Source of the DNA: Fratercula arctica
Lineage: Eukaryota > Chordata > Aves > Charadriiformes > Alcidae
DNA length: 64,000 bases
Assembly (NCBI GenBank): GCA_947846985.1
Contig: CANTUZ010000001.1
Span: 6,555,504 to 6,619,503, forward strand
Direction of reading: 5' to 3'
Part shown: in pieces, positions 24,005-36,175 of the stretch
How the letters are laid out: the number at the start of each line of letters is the position of its first letter
Position numbering within the stretch: position 1 is the first letter of the stretch
Notes under the pieces: model-generated
Databases searched by the model: none
What the model was told of the DNA's origin: nothing
The model's input: the letters and a program-made list of their open reading frames with translations, nothing else
Translations under genes and position numbers: made by a program

Positions 24005-25030
24005 GTCTTTTCTTTATCTGTATCTCCGTGGATTTTTGTTTCAAAATTTTATGCATTAGTTTTTAAACCTTGCGAGCTTCAACATGCTGTAGCGCGTATT
24101 TCCACAGCTTGATTCCAAGCTATGCAAAGAGATACTTGATTTGATTAATTTTAAACCTGCCACTTCCTACCTTATATGATGTCCCAAGTTCTTATAGTGG
24201 AAGAGGCAACGAGCAGTCATTTTCCTGTTACCTTTTCTTGACCATGTAGAACTCTGTCATATTGCCTCTCAAAGATCTCTTTTCCAAGAGCCCAAGTGTA
24301 CTTGGCCACCCCTCATACAGAAGTCATTTCACTCCTTTGATTATCTGAGAAGGAAACCCTTTCTTAAAATCTTTTTCAGCTTTACCATATCCTTGGCAAA
24401 TAATTTTTCATTTATCTTTTTGAAAATGAAGAGGAGGAAAGGGGAAATAATTTTATGTGTTGTTTTCATACACAAATGCATCACGGATTTCTGCATTTGT
24501 CTTGTTCCCTGTTCCTTTCCTAGGGCTTGATTTGATGGTTAACAGCTGATATTTGCATGGAAATACTTGTCTATTATACCTCCAAGATCTCACTTCTGTA
24601 TGCTAATCACCAGCTTGTAGCCAATTATAATGAGTATAAAGTTAGAATTATTTTCACTGGTTGATTTATTTTACATCTACCCACACTGAAACTTATCTAC
24701 CGCATCACTACTCTTGCAACACCTAACAGTTGGCCCTGAATAATTTAGGATTGCCAGCAACCTTTATGGCCTCACTCTTCACCCTTTTCCAAATCACTCA
24801 CTAATTTGTCAAACAGCAGGGTCCCTCCACAGTTTCTTCTGGTCATGCAATCATCTGCTTGTCCTTTTCCATGCCCATCTTCCTTGTCCTTTTAACCATT
24901 TCTTTATTCATGCAGGGGGCTTCTCTCTCTCCCTGGTTTCTCTGAACACCTCTGGCAAGGGACCTTGTTGACAAGTCATCTGGAAATCCATCTAAGCTGC
25001 AGAGAGCTACTAGTGCATGTCAAGCCTATT
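24005..25030 (-). mobile_element. CR1: Ancient amniote CR1 (L3-like), minus strand
   Basis: A heavily diverged reptile-type CR1 read in antisense, about 1 kb. Recognisable blocks in order: TTAATTTTAAACCTGCCACT (24146), TCATATTGCCTCTCAAAGAT (24258), CTCTTTTCCAAGAGCCCAAG (24279), TACCTCCAAGATCTCACTTC (24578), CACCCTTTTCCAAATCACTC (24780), then CAAACAGCAGGGTCCC, and GGCAAGGGACCTTGTTGACA near 24955. These follow, in the same order, the antisense text familiar from turtle and crocodilian CR1 3' halves. There the Asp-Asp region reads as TCATCTGCAAATTTTGCCA followed by AATAGCACTGGTCCC. The order and spacing make chance unlikely, though individual blocks are only about two-thirds matched by eye. It encodes nothing now. 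Confidence 0.72.
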
Positions 25031-27025
25031 AGTAGGATTTAATAGATGTGTAGGACTTCAAATGATTCCTATTCTAGGGGATGCTGAGCTCACAGCTACT
25101 ACATATATAGTATAAACATTCACACCACACTATGTTCTAAGAATACGTGGTGTTTATTAGTGCCTTGAAATTTTATTTATGTTGAGGAAGACAAAACAAT
25201 ACTTTCAATGAAGTAATTCCTAATACATGTGCTGATCCTGCACAGATACTGACAAGGAAGTCTTCGTTTACTTTGTAGAGCATTCTCAAGCTACAGTATT
25301 TGTAAAATACAGCACTTACAGTTATAAAAGTCCATATGTATAAAAGTTTGACTAAAGCTTACCTTATATGCAATCAGTCCCTGCTGTGGGTATGCCCCAG
25401 CAGGATATGCAGAGCTGTATGCTTTCAATGGTAAAATAGGAGGTTGCTGGCCCCAGGAACAGAAAGCAGAGATAAAAAGGGGAAAAATCAAGGTTTTCAA
25501 CATCCTGCTGAAGAGATTTTCATCTCTTTACACCCCAGCAATGGCTCGTGCAATAAAGGGCTAGCTCACCTCTGCCAGGATAGGTCCTCATCACACCACC
25601 CTGGTCTATGAATATGATCTTTGGGTCACCACGTGCATATGATCTTTGGGTCCCAACCAGCTGGGAAAGAAGAAGGTGCTGGCCTCAAGACGTCCACCAG
25701 GACATCCACCTACCTGTTAAGTTCCTTCTCTTTATTATAAGGCATCTACCCCACTCGCTCGTGGACTGCTAAAAAACAAAATACACATGCTTCAGTACTA
25801 TGTATAAGCTAAGGTTCTGCAGTCTGTATTCTACTGACAGCCTAGAATAAACGTTTTGATCAACAATTTTTTTTTTTTTCAGTTCTTATACTTAAAAATT
25901 CCATTGGTTTCAGAAATGCAGAATGTACATGAGACAGCGATCAGTAAACTTAAATGCAATAAACATAAAATGAAAGATCCCACCATACAAACATCCCTTC
26001 AAGTGTATAGATTTTACAGCAACAGAAAAAAGGTGGGGCATTTTCTGGGCTAGATTCAGAATACTGGAACCGGACAACCCCTGTCTCTCTCTTTTCCCAA
26101 TTTTATCCAGTTCCATGCTGACCATTACTGTGAGCTCTTTTTCTTTGTCACTCTGTTTTACCCAGATGATCGACATGTATTCTGTTCTTTCACAGTAGAA
26201 AGAGCTTCATGAGAGAACACTCAGTGCTATGTACAAAATAAGGGCAACTCTTCTCATCTCTTTCAACATTCTCATCAAAAGAAACAGTTAAGATAAATAA
26301 CATAAATCCCTTTTTAGGTGGCTTGTTTTGTTTTGTTTTGTTTTCTCCTTCCAAAATGTAAGAATAAAATATATTATTTGGGTTTCTTTTTCTGTTTCAT
26401 TGTAAAGAGGAATTAGCCATGGCTCAAATTGTGGTGCAGAGAAGTTTGTATAAGGATTCAAACCTCAGAGAAATGAATTAGAAATTAAAATGAATTAGAG
26501 GTAAGCTAACATATGTTATTCTCCCAGTACAATTTAAAATGGCAACAAATTTTCTTGTGATCACTTTGGAGGTGTAACTTGTCATTCATGTCTGGTTTCA
26601 GCACACTGTAACTGGATTATGAAATCACTCCTGGCTGATACAGATTTATAAAGTGTATATACTCCAGACTGGTGGGGCATGATCGGCTTTTTTGAAGGCT
26701 CATGAATATGGATTAGCCCTAAATGCTCTAGAATCTAGGAGTTAGGTGGATTCTTTGTCCACCATATTAAGCAAGAAGTGATTAGCTTTCATACGAGAAG
26801 GCTGGCAATAAACAGAGATTTGATCATAACCTTAGAGGAAAAGGACAGAATCTAAAGAGGAAGGAACAGGGCAGAAGAACATTTAGAGGGTAAATGTTAA
26901 CTGGGGGAAATTTTAGTAGGAGAAGACAGTATGAGGTGAACAGAAGGTCTACAATCCTCTTGGTGCATGCTACTAGAAAAACTTGGATTTATGCCCAGGA
27001 ATCCTGAATCTTTCTCACTTTCTCA

Positions 27026-27027
<2 letters not shown>
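25031..27027. other. 2 kb without recognised gene or transposon
   Basis: Unique-looking AT-rich sequence with a 13-nt T run near 25867 and a (TTTTG)n array at 26324. Overlapping frames around 25291-26176 are chance-sized. Confidence 0.45.
26324..26344 (+). repeat. (TTTTG)n microsatellite
   Basis: Four near-perfect tandem copies of TTTTG. Confidence 0.9.
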
Positions 27028-27057
<30 letters not shown>

Positions 27058-27233
27058 AGAAAAAGAAAAAAGAAAAAAGAAAAAGAAGAAAAAGAAAAAG
27101 AAAAAGAAAAAGAAAAAGAAAAAGAAAAAGAAAAAGAAAAAGAAAAAGAAAAAGGAAAAGAAAAAGAAAAAGAAAAAGGAAAAGAAAAAGAAAAAGAGAA
27201 AGAGAAAGAGAAAGAGAAAGAGAAAGGGAAAGA
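27028..27233 (+). repeat. A27 run and (AAAAAG)n / (GAGAAA)n array
   Basis: A 27-nt A run (27028-27054) grades into GAAAAA hexamers (about 27085-27190, with two GGAAAA variants) and then into GAGAAA hexamers (27191-27228). The plus strand is pure purine for 206 nt. Hexamer units explain the open EK-repeat frame on the plus strand and the FSFS/LFLF frames on the minus strand; none is a gene. Confidence 0.97.
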
Positions 27234-30200
27234 CAGAGAGATCCTGGACAAGAATACAATATGTGATCAGGAAATTAAAACTGTATCAGAACATATATGC
27301 ATATAAGTTTGCAATGTGTGTTTATGGATTTTGTTTATATTTCAGCTTTTTTGAGAGGAAATGAGGAAAGACAAAAAAACATAAGAAAAACGATTTACAG
27401 AAGTTTCTGTTCTCTATGATCAAGGTAAGAATAAGGGGATACCTGATTATAATATTGTGAGAAAATATCTAGAAAATATCTATTCACCATGATCCTAGAG
27501 TGCAGAAATTGTTTCTACAGGACATTGGTGAGGCCAAGGCTTTAGCACCTCCCAAAGAAGGCTGTATTTTTCAATAGATTTTGGAAGAATACTCAAGCAC
27601 TACAAGAATGCACAAGAAATAAATAAGTATTCTTCAAGCAATCCCTCCAGATCTTAACTCTTGCTATGCAATTAATGTTGTATTTACTTCCTGTGGAACT
27701 CTATCTTTCCTTCTTTCTTCCCCTGGATGCTGGCCACTACCAATGGGAAGAAGTTTACTTTCTTATAAATAATTAGACAAATTATTTTTCTATTTGGCCA
27801 ATTGGTACAACTGGAAAATTGTACCAAAATTGGTGCAATAATTCAAATCTCAAAACTTTCCTTTCAGAGGAATTGCATACATTTCTCTTTTTTATTGATA
27901 TTTTGAGTTATAACCAGATATAAAAAAATCTTATGGAAAAATATCAAGAAACAGAGTAACTTGGTTTGATTCTTATTGCAAACTTTACCTTATTTTGTAA
28001 TGTATGAGAGATGTAAAAATGTTAATGTTTTTATTATTATATCACTGCACGGTTTGCATAATTGGATATGACATATCATACCCACTGCGCTAGTAATTGT
28101 TGCTCTAAATGCTAATTAGTTTTGAAATTCATATTCTAGTGGATAAATTGGTGATCTAACTGGCCATTTGTCCTTAGTATTAGTATCCATTTAGTTCCTT
28201 ATCATGAGCAGTATAAAAAACATACCACAAGAAAGTAACATTTTTAAACCAAAGAATTAAACCTTTTAACTTACTTTTGTCATAACTAATTTATTTAAAA
28301 TAAAATTTTAGCAAAAAATAATCTGTTAGTGTTGATGAATCAACAATTTCTATTTAGAAAGTTGTTCCACATCCCAGTTCAGCTTCAGTTGCAAAGTTAC
28401 CAATATAATATAGTGAAATAATTTCTGCTGTTGCAAAAATGATATTGAAGATATTTTTTTATTGGAAAATTTTAATTAATTACAGGAGTAATAAAAGTCC
28501 ACATTCTCAATAAAATTGTATAACATAGCTGTGTAAGTCCAGGATAACTTTGCTGATTGTTTTTCCAGCCCTTTTGCTTCTATAAGCAAAGTTATTTGCT
28601 TCATGTGGACTGATAACTGCCAGAATACAAATTGTAGGATCACAGTTAACAAAACTAGTAGGACTATACACATGTATTAGTGAAGGTTTTATTGTAACTG
28701 TCACTGCAATCCTCAGCTTAGAATATATTTGTGCAAATGAGCAACAGTTAGCCATCATGTCAAAGGATGGATAACCAAATAACCCTTTGTCATAAGTTTT
28801 CCAAAGGTAACTTTGAATAATGAGTATTTATAGAGAAACTGGAGGGGAAAAAATGGAACCAGAAAAACATTAGAGATACAGAGTTATCACAACAAAAGGG
28901 ATAACCACGGTAGCTACAGTGCTCATTAATTTAAATGAACGTTCTAATTTAGAGGGCAGAGCACCTAAGATAGAGATAGATACACGATAAAGTGTAACAG
29001 AGGAAATGCTTCGGTATTGTTACATACAGGGTATCACAGTCACATTTTATGAGAACAAATGTGAGAGGTTAGTGATACAGGAATTTGGGAAAGGAAGTCC
29101 CTGACATTAACACCAATTTTTGCTGTCTCAACTACTCTCATCTTCCCAAAAGAGATCATGTAAATCGTTCAAGCTTTCTGTTGTTCCTCTGCCTTTTGTC
29201 AAATCAAGAGTTTTGTTGTTTTGCATGGCTTTGAAATAAATTAAAAAATTATAAAGTTATATTATCAAGGCTTTTATTGATGGAATAACATCTGCTACAA
29301 ACCATAATAAGAAAGCTGAAGCTAGTAGACCACAGCTTATTAATTCTAGTATGTTGCCTAATTAAAGCATGCCAGATTAGACTGCACAAGCACATTTTTT
29401 TTGGTTAAATAGAGTCATCATGGCTTATAAAAAAATGCTTATTCTTCTTCCCAGTTTAGTAAGGTCCAATCCACTTATAGAGATATTAAAAAGTTATTCG
29501 ATGTCCTATACTAGCAATTAATTCTTTCATCCTCCACCATCCAAAATAGATACAACAGAAATTCTCTCACACCAACATTCAACAGTAGGAATCCCCAGAT
29601 GTGTATATCATCCCATCAGAGATTCATTCAGTTATTACCTGCCATGAATATATTCATTCTGTATTATCTACTAGCATTAACATAAACAGAGCTCTTTCTG
29701 ATGTGTACCAAGCCACAGACTATTCATCTCTCCATTCCTTTCTTTCTCTTTCTTTTTCCAGTGATCTACTACTTGATGCATCATGTTCTTCATCCACACT
29801 GCCAACCTTAGCTTTTTCCCCAGATGTTAGTATTTTACAAGGCAGAAATTGCTCTCTACCCCACTTCATATATTTGTTTGAGAAATCTTGTAATATTCAC
29901 CTTTCCTACAATTGCGATAATATTCCAACATATACCCATATTCCCAAATATAGTATTCGGGAACAAAACTGGGGCTGATTTTACATCTCCTGTGGAAACC
30001 ATATAGACCTGAGGTAATTCTTATACCACTGTGTAGGTTCACTAACCTCAGTGCGGGTACATGAAGATTTGCATCACTGCTAAATCTCTGGGTCCCATAA
30101 AGAAGCAAGGCCAAGGGATTAATTAAAGGGACAAAGTAGACTGTTAATAAACATGGGGTTAAGCAAGCTTATGTTGTTAAGACTCAGGTGAGTCAATCTC

Positions 30201-30370
30201 CTTGAGCAAGAAGGGTAAAAGGAACTAATGTGATTCCTCTCCTTTTGAGTTAGAAACCCTATCGCTGAACAAGTAATAGAAAATAAGATGTTGCAACCTC
30301 CTCCTTTTTGTTATTCACACATACTTGTTTCTCACATTGCTCATAGTCTTCATTTCATTTTCTTTAAAAC
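27234..30370. other. 3.1 kb without recognised gene or transposon
   Basis: Very AT-rich unique sequence. The largest frame is 125 codons (29601-29978, plus) without any recognisable domain; neighbouring minus-strand frames are shorter. Confidence 0.45.
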
Positions 30371-30867
30371 AAGAAAAAGAAAAAGAAAAAGAAAAAGAAA
30401 AAGAAAAAGAAAAAGAAAAAGAAAAAGAAAAAGAAAAAGAAAAAGAAAAAGAAAAAGAAAAAGAAAAAGAAAAAGAAAAAGAAAAAAGAAAAAGAGAAAA
30501 AGAAAAAAGAAAAAGAAAAAGAAAAAGAAAAAGGAAAAAGAAAAAAGAAAAAGAAAAAAAGGAAAAGAAAAAAAAAAGAAAAAAGGAAAAGGAAAGGAAA
30601 AGGAAAAGGAAAAGGAAAAGGAAAAGGAAAAGGAAAAGGAAAAGGAAAAGGAAAAGGAAAAGGAAGGAAAAGAAAGAGAAAAAGGAAAAGAAAAAGAAAA
30701 AGAAAAAGAAAAAGAAAAAGAAAAAGAAAAAGAAAAAGGAAAAGAAAAAGAAAAAGAAAAAAAAAAGAAAAAAGAAAAAGAAAAAGAAAAAGAAAAAGAA
30801 AAAGAAAAAGAAAAAGAAAAAGAAAAAGAAAAAGAAAAAGAAAAAGAAAAAGAAAAAGAAGAAAAAG
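30371..30867 (+). repeat. Long (AAAAAG)n polypurine array
   Basis: 497 nt of unbroken purine on the plus strand. It has three parts: near-perfect GAAAAA hexamers (30372-30486); a scrambled middle with AAAAGG hexamers at about 30590-30663 and a 9-nt A run; and GAAAAA hexamers again to 30860. The central variant block flanked by the parent unit suggests mutation followed by local re-amplification. The KRKRK, EKEKE and FSFSF frames of up to 217 codons across it are repeat artefacts. Confidence 0.98.
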
Positions 30868-32443
30868 CAGAAGCTATGAAATTTCCTCTGTTATGTACAC
30901 ACATCTGCTTGTCCTCTTATGCCTTCCTGTATTGCCCATGACTTCTCTGGACAGCCATCTTTTCTTTCCATTTTACTTATTTCCCAGTTTCTCCAGCTGA
31001 ATGAAGCTACCAGCTCAGACCAACAACCAGCATTCAAAATGTGCATTCATAGGCAGCTCACGGTATGTCACGCTATGTTAGTCACCCACAAACTCAATCA
31101 TGAGGCACTGTGGTAAAAGCCTGGCGTGTTGGCTGTTAAGCATTTTCCCTTTTGTGCTAGGAAAGAGACGCCAGTGATAAGAAGAGAAATTAATCCTTTG
31201 CGTAATTCTGCCTGTCAATGACCTGGGGGGGGGGGGAAGTTTGTACTTTTTTTTTTGCATTCTTTACATTTTCTTTCTCTTTGTAGCTGTTTTGCTGTCT
31301 TGCGCAGTTTTTTTACTTGATATTTAGCTCCCATGTGGGATGGATCTTAGTTCTATGCTAAAACTGGAAGTTGTGGTCTTAAAGAGGATGAAATCTGAAC
31401 AGCTAAGGCAGAAAGAGATTCCTTATGACAGGCTGAATAAACCACTTTCCATTTTTCATTTTATGTCTTTGCTATTTAATTTTATCAACCAATTAACCTC
31501 AACGAAAAGGTGATACTTTGCTAAAGATGCACATGTCTTATTATTGCAAATAATGAGAGCAATTAGCTACAGTGCTTTGATATCTGAGAAATCTACTACA
31601 CAAGTAATAAGGTTCACATTTTTAGAGGCTTTTAGGCCTCTAAACATGCACAATTTTCATTCAGGGGGATAGTTTGTAAGTGCTGAGGCAGTTAACTTTC
31701 TGTGATTTAAGTGTCAGTTAAGCACTTTCTGAATCCTTAATTTCCAATTTAGCAGTCAAATGAAAAATTCCATGGGAAAACAGCTTCAAGTCAAGCTGAA
31801 TTTTAGGGAAAAAAATTGATTTCAACAAATATTTTTAAATTACCTTTGTATTTTTGGCACTTGGAGGAAAGGGCGAGAAGAGAGAACAGAAGGCACCCCT
31901 GTCTATGTAAAATCCCAATGGTCTGAGCATTATTCAGAGCACGAAAGGCTTAATCACAGTTCCCGCATCTGAGTGAGGTGTTTGTGCACACACCTCCACA
32001 CCAGCCCAGGTTTCCCATCACTCTAAATCTTTCAGTTATTGGTTTTCCTTAATGCCTCCTTTTGGATCATTTACAGTTTACGTGGAAAACGTTAAATTAC
32101 TGGAGCCAAAGATCAAGACAATTCACCAGCTCGGAGATCAAGACTCTTGCCTAGGGAGAGAAATGCCTGGATTCTCATCCCTTCTTGAGGATAATTTGTG
32201 CAAAGAACTGCATCAACCAGAGGCTGAAATTCTTCACCCTTCTCTCTATTCAAACGCTAGCCTGCTTCTCCAGATCCATCTTCTGGGGTGCTGGGGAACA
32301 GAGATTTCTCAGACCTCTACATACAGAGGTAGAAACAGATTTGAGGTTTTCGACAGCCCAGGCCAGTCTGTCAATCATGAAACGTCGGTTAGAATAGACT
32401 GTTAGTACCTCATCTACTGCAGTTTGTAAATCTAGCCTGCCAT
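30868..32443. other. No gene or recognised repeat seen
   Basis: Unique-looking sequence with a 12-nt G run at 31225-31236 and a 117-codon plus-strand frame (32052-32405) that has no recognisable domain. Confidence 0.45.
31225..31236 (+). repeat. Poly(G) run
   Basis: Twelve uninterrupted G residues, followed 12 nt later by a T run. A rare homopolymer in this AT-rich background and a likely sequencing trouble spot. Confidence 0.95.
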
Positions 32444-32720
32444 ATAAAATAAAATAAAATAAAATAAAATAAAATAAAATAAAATAAAATAAAATAAAAT
32501 ACATAATAAAATAAAAAATAAAATAAAATAAAATAAAATAAAATAAAATAAAATAAAAAAAAAATAAAATAAAATAAAATAAAATAAAATAAAATAAAAT
32601 AAAATAAAATAAAATAAAAAATAAAATAAAATAAAATAAAATAAAATAATATAAAATAAAATAAAATAAAATAAAATAAAATAAAATAAAATAATAAAAT
32701 TAAATAAAAATATAAATAAA
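32444..32720 (+). repeat. (AAAAT)n microsatellite, interrupted
   Basis: About 275 bp of AAAAT pentamers with several interruptions (ACATA near 32500, a run of 9-10 A at about 32557, AATAAT shifts near 32648 and 32690). The minus-strand frame of FYFILF repeats is an artefact of the array. Confidence 0.97.
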
Positions 32721-34349
32721 TCCAATCCTGTTTAATACGAGTCCCAAAGCAGCCTCAAGTAGTTTGGCTGATAAACCCCATTTCTCTCTGGAGGTAAGGC
32801 AAAGGTCTTATTTCTCTGTCTCTAAATGTACAAGGATCACAAATGCCACTGCAAAGCAAAAATCAAGTCCGTACAAAATTTGAAAGCACTGCATTTCATG
32901 TCAGCTGCTTTGCCTGTAGCTCAGCTCACATCTCCCACAGCAGGATTCGGGAGCGAAGCAAACCCAGAGGAGACCTTGCAGAGTCTGTCCTTTGCCTGTT
33001 TGGCTTCGAGGTCTAGTTTTTGGTTTCAATAGTCATTAGAAAAATTCTGACTCCCTCAACTAATTGCTAATGGATAACAGTTGATTTTTTCCCCAAATCA
33101 CATAAAGAACTAAGACAAGAGAAAGACTGAAGTTTTCAGGGAACAGGAGGAGGAAAAAAAAAAAAAAAAAAGACAAGACAGGACAAGACAGGACATTGTA
33201 AAAGGAGGCAGGAGGACTTTCCCTGATCCACTTGTATCAAATGCCCTAATTCCCTCATCCCACCTGGAGCTTTCTTCTTGCAGAAATCCCTGCAAGCACT
33301 GGTGAACCCCAATTCACTTTTTTTTTTTTTCTTATTTTTAAGCTTTTTACTGTCAGATTAGTTAGGTGCTTAGTATTTCATATTCAGGCTCTTGGGCAAA
33401 GACTCCCGGGCTTCCACTTGCATCTTCAAGCATCCAACTACCTGTAATAATCAGAGTCTGGCGTTCAGGTGGCCAGCAAGTCACTTGAAACCTTGAGCAA
33501 AGCTTGGAAGATTATAGATGACATTCTTAATATTTCTGAGGTAGCAAAATAAGAAGAAAATTGTCCTGACTTTTCCTATACATCAGAAGTAAGCAAAAAG
33601 AAAAAAAAAATATGATATATATAAATTGTGTGCGGTGGGAAGTTGTTGCCAACAGCATTGAGGGCAAATGACCTAGAAAGGTCAGACATATAATCAGAAC
33701 ACATCAAAATGAAATGTCATGGGGAAATGTAAGCTAATAAATGCAGAAGGGGAGGAAAGTAATGACAGAGCACACATTCAATAGAGAAAATCCAGAGTAG
33801 TAGTGCTAAAAGTGACTTACTGGAGACAGAAATTAGCCAGTAAGACCAGAAATTGCAATGTGATATGGCAGCAAAAAGTCAATACAATTTTGTCTCTCTG
33901 ATGTACAGCTACTCTTTAATGGGGCACAGATGTGATAATCCAGCTCTGTACAATGCTGTAAAAACTGCATGGGCAGCCTTTCCCTCAAAAAAAAATGGAG
34001 GGGAAAAGAATTAGTTTTTTTTAAAAAAGAAGATTTTTAAAGCAGGTTTGATATATAAAGACAGATATGCAGAATGACTAGGAATAACCTATTGTCCCTG
34101 AAGAATGGCACAGAAAAATGCAAAAGTAAAGTTTTTGGGGACAGCAGAAGGTAAGAGACTGCTAGTCCAAACTTTAAGGCAGCTACAAGAATTTTGTTTC
34201 AGTTCATATTGCCAATGGACCATGTACATTTAGAGTAAACTGGATGATGAGCCTTAGTTTCAAGAAATTCTTTGGTGTTCCTGATGCTCCAGAAAGCAGC
34301 ATGAGTGGTCATACACTGCTCTGAAATATCATCTCGGAATCACTTTTGG
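32721..34349. other. No gene or recognised transposon seen
   Basis: Unique-looking sequence. It includes an 18-nt A run (33154-33171) followed by a short GACAAGACAG tandem. Confidence 0.45.
33172..33195 (+). repeat. GACAAGACAG tandem (2.4 copies)
   Basis: Two full 10-bp units plus GACA directly after an 18-nt A run. Confidence 0.85.
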
Positions 34350-35260
34350 GAATTCTCTTTCTTGAATTTTGTGAATTGTGTGAATAATCTGTATCCCACT
34401 GGCTTAATTTCATGGGTCCTAGTTATTGTGCCGGAGGACAGAGGAAACAGATGATCCTTACACATGATCTTTGTACCATTCATAGCATTGTAGAGCTCAA
34501 TGGAGCTCCCTAAATTGTGTCCTTTTGATGATGAAGAGTGCCAGATCACCCAGGCATTGCTTGTATCACCATGAAACCTTTGATCACCTTTGCTTCCCTT
34601 CTCTGAACCTTTTCCAGTTCTAATATATCATTTTTTGATGTGAAGGAACCATAACAGCCAACATAACAGTGGGTCAAACCATGATTTTATGCAACTAGCT
34701 TCAGTTTTGTTCTGTATTCCTTCCTCTCTGAGTCTTTTCTGTTTATTTTTACTGATGTTGAACGGATGCATTCAAGGAATTATTTATCTCAGCTCCAAGG
34801 TCTCATTCCCAAGTGGCCGGAGTGAGTTCAGAGTCTATAATTTTGTATGTGAAGCTTGTGGAGAATTGTTTATTCTCACCAAACATACATTGGTTTCCAT
34901 TTATCTACGTTTACTTTTATCTGCCTTTTTCTTACCCAACCACTAAAACTTGTAAGGATGTTCTGCACTTTGTCTCAATGGACTTCATCCTTTTTACCTT
35001 GAAGAACTCTGTATCGTCAGCAAACTTTGTCACAACACATCCCCTTTTCCAGGTCATTTATGAATATTTTAAATAGCAGGTCCAAGAACAGCACCCTGTG
35101 CGGCTTCACTGCTGAGCTTCCTCCACAAAGAAGGCTGGTCACTTACTTATCCCTGTTTGGTCTCCCAGAGCTGATGATCCTTTACATTTTCCTCATTTCA
35201 TTTGGATGGGTTTTTATTAATACCTGCTAATTCTGAAAAGATCTCTTTTAACTTTGTTTC
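34350..35260 (-). mobile_element. CR1: Ancient amniote CR1 (L3-like), minus strand
   Basis: A second old reptile-type CR1 in antisense, better preserved than the one at 24 kb. Blocks in order: TTAATTTCATGGGTCCTAGT (34404), CCTTCTCTGAACCTTTTCCA (34597), CAGTTCTAATATATCATTTT, GGTCAAACCATGATTTTATG (34672), CATTTATCTACGTTTACTTT, then GTATCGTCAGCAAACTTTGT (35011), CCCCTTTTCCAGGTCATTTA (35041) and GAATATTTTAAATAGCAGGT. The latter part is the antisense of the catalytic reverse transcriptase region. All blocks follow the order known from turtle and crocodilian CR1 elements. Internal deletions shorten the element relative to the family. It is a fossil with no coding capacity. Confidence 0.8.
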
Positions 35261-36175
35261 TTAGACATTCCTACTTTTTCTCAAGTCCATCACAATAGGT
35301 GGCAGAGAAAAGCACTGTGCTTTCCATACAGTGTCCCTCAAAAGTCTCTACATCACCTAGTAAATTTTAATTGTCTTACCTACCTTTTTAGCTTCTTTTT
35401 AACAAACTTCCTCGCTTTTATATAGATCCTCGTTTTGAAGCTTAGCACAACGGCAGTGATTATTTTTTTTTTTGGCCTTTGTGGTTTATTCCGGGGAATC
35501 CTGGCTGTCCTGAAATACATTTTCAGCATTTTTTTTTTTTTTTTTTCAAAAAATATTTTGATTGTTATGGGCAAAAAAAAAAAGGTTTTAATGATCTGCC
35601 TGCAAGAGCTCAGGGAGAAGTGGCAATGACAGACCTCAGCAAGCTAAGTAGGGAAGGGAAGGAAGATCAGAGGATGAGTGGAACAGGAGTTCTTACCCTT
35701 CAGATATCAAGGCTGGAAACAAAACTATTATGTGAGCATTGCATATAAAAAAGAGAGAAAGAGTCCCATTGAAATGAGTCCCCAAGAGCCCTGTTGCCCC
35801 ACAGAAGCCACCCTTTTTTCATCCAATCCTATCTTTCACAGAGAAGCAACCTATGTTTCAACATGCCGAGTCCACACCGTTTTGATGTTGATCAATATCC
35901 ATCTGTTGTCTCTCTTATCCTTAGATTATCAACCCTTTTATCAGGGATTGTTGTTCTTTTTAATTATTTTATTATTATTTGTTAATTTTATGTTTCCCTT
36001 GTATGTGTACAGGTCATGACTGAGCTTAGCAGGCCCTGCTGTAATAACATAAATATACTTAAAATGGGCCAGACATGTGGGTCTCTAGAGGTGTGGGCCC
36101 CGAATGTTCTCTGGAATGTTCTTTGGAATATACATTTCTGCTTTTATTCTTTCTTCAAAGAAAAGAACCAATACA
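35261..36175. other. No gene or recognised repeat seen
   Basis: Unique-looking sequence with T runs near 35460 and 35529. A 12-bp tandem (GAATGTTCTCTG / GAATGTTCTTTG, about 36102-36125) lies just before the next CR1. The 113-codon frame at 35678-36019 has no recognisable domain. Confidence 0.45.

Noticed and set aside
26983..27306. 107-codon Glu-Lys repeat frame
   Set aside because: Translation of an AAAAAG/GAGAAA microsatellite.
29601..29978. 125-codon open frame
   Set aside because: Low-complexity Ser/Leu-rich text in AT-rich DNA; no family recognised.
30288..30941. 217-codon Lys/Arg/Glu-rich frame and its minus-strand Phe/Ser/Leu counterpart
   Set aside because: Translation of the AAAAAG array plus short flanks; no non-repeat domain.
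32052..32405. 117-codon open frame before the AAAAT array
   Set aside because: No recognisable domain and no exon borders; an overlapping frame in another phase is nearly as long.
32432..32725. 97-codon FYFILF repeat frame resembling a membrane protein
   Set aside because: Translation of the (AAAAT)n array on the minus strand.
35990..36175. Possible LTR fragment before the short CR1
   Set aside because: No TG...CA edges, poly(A) signal order or direct repeats could be found.
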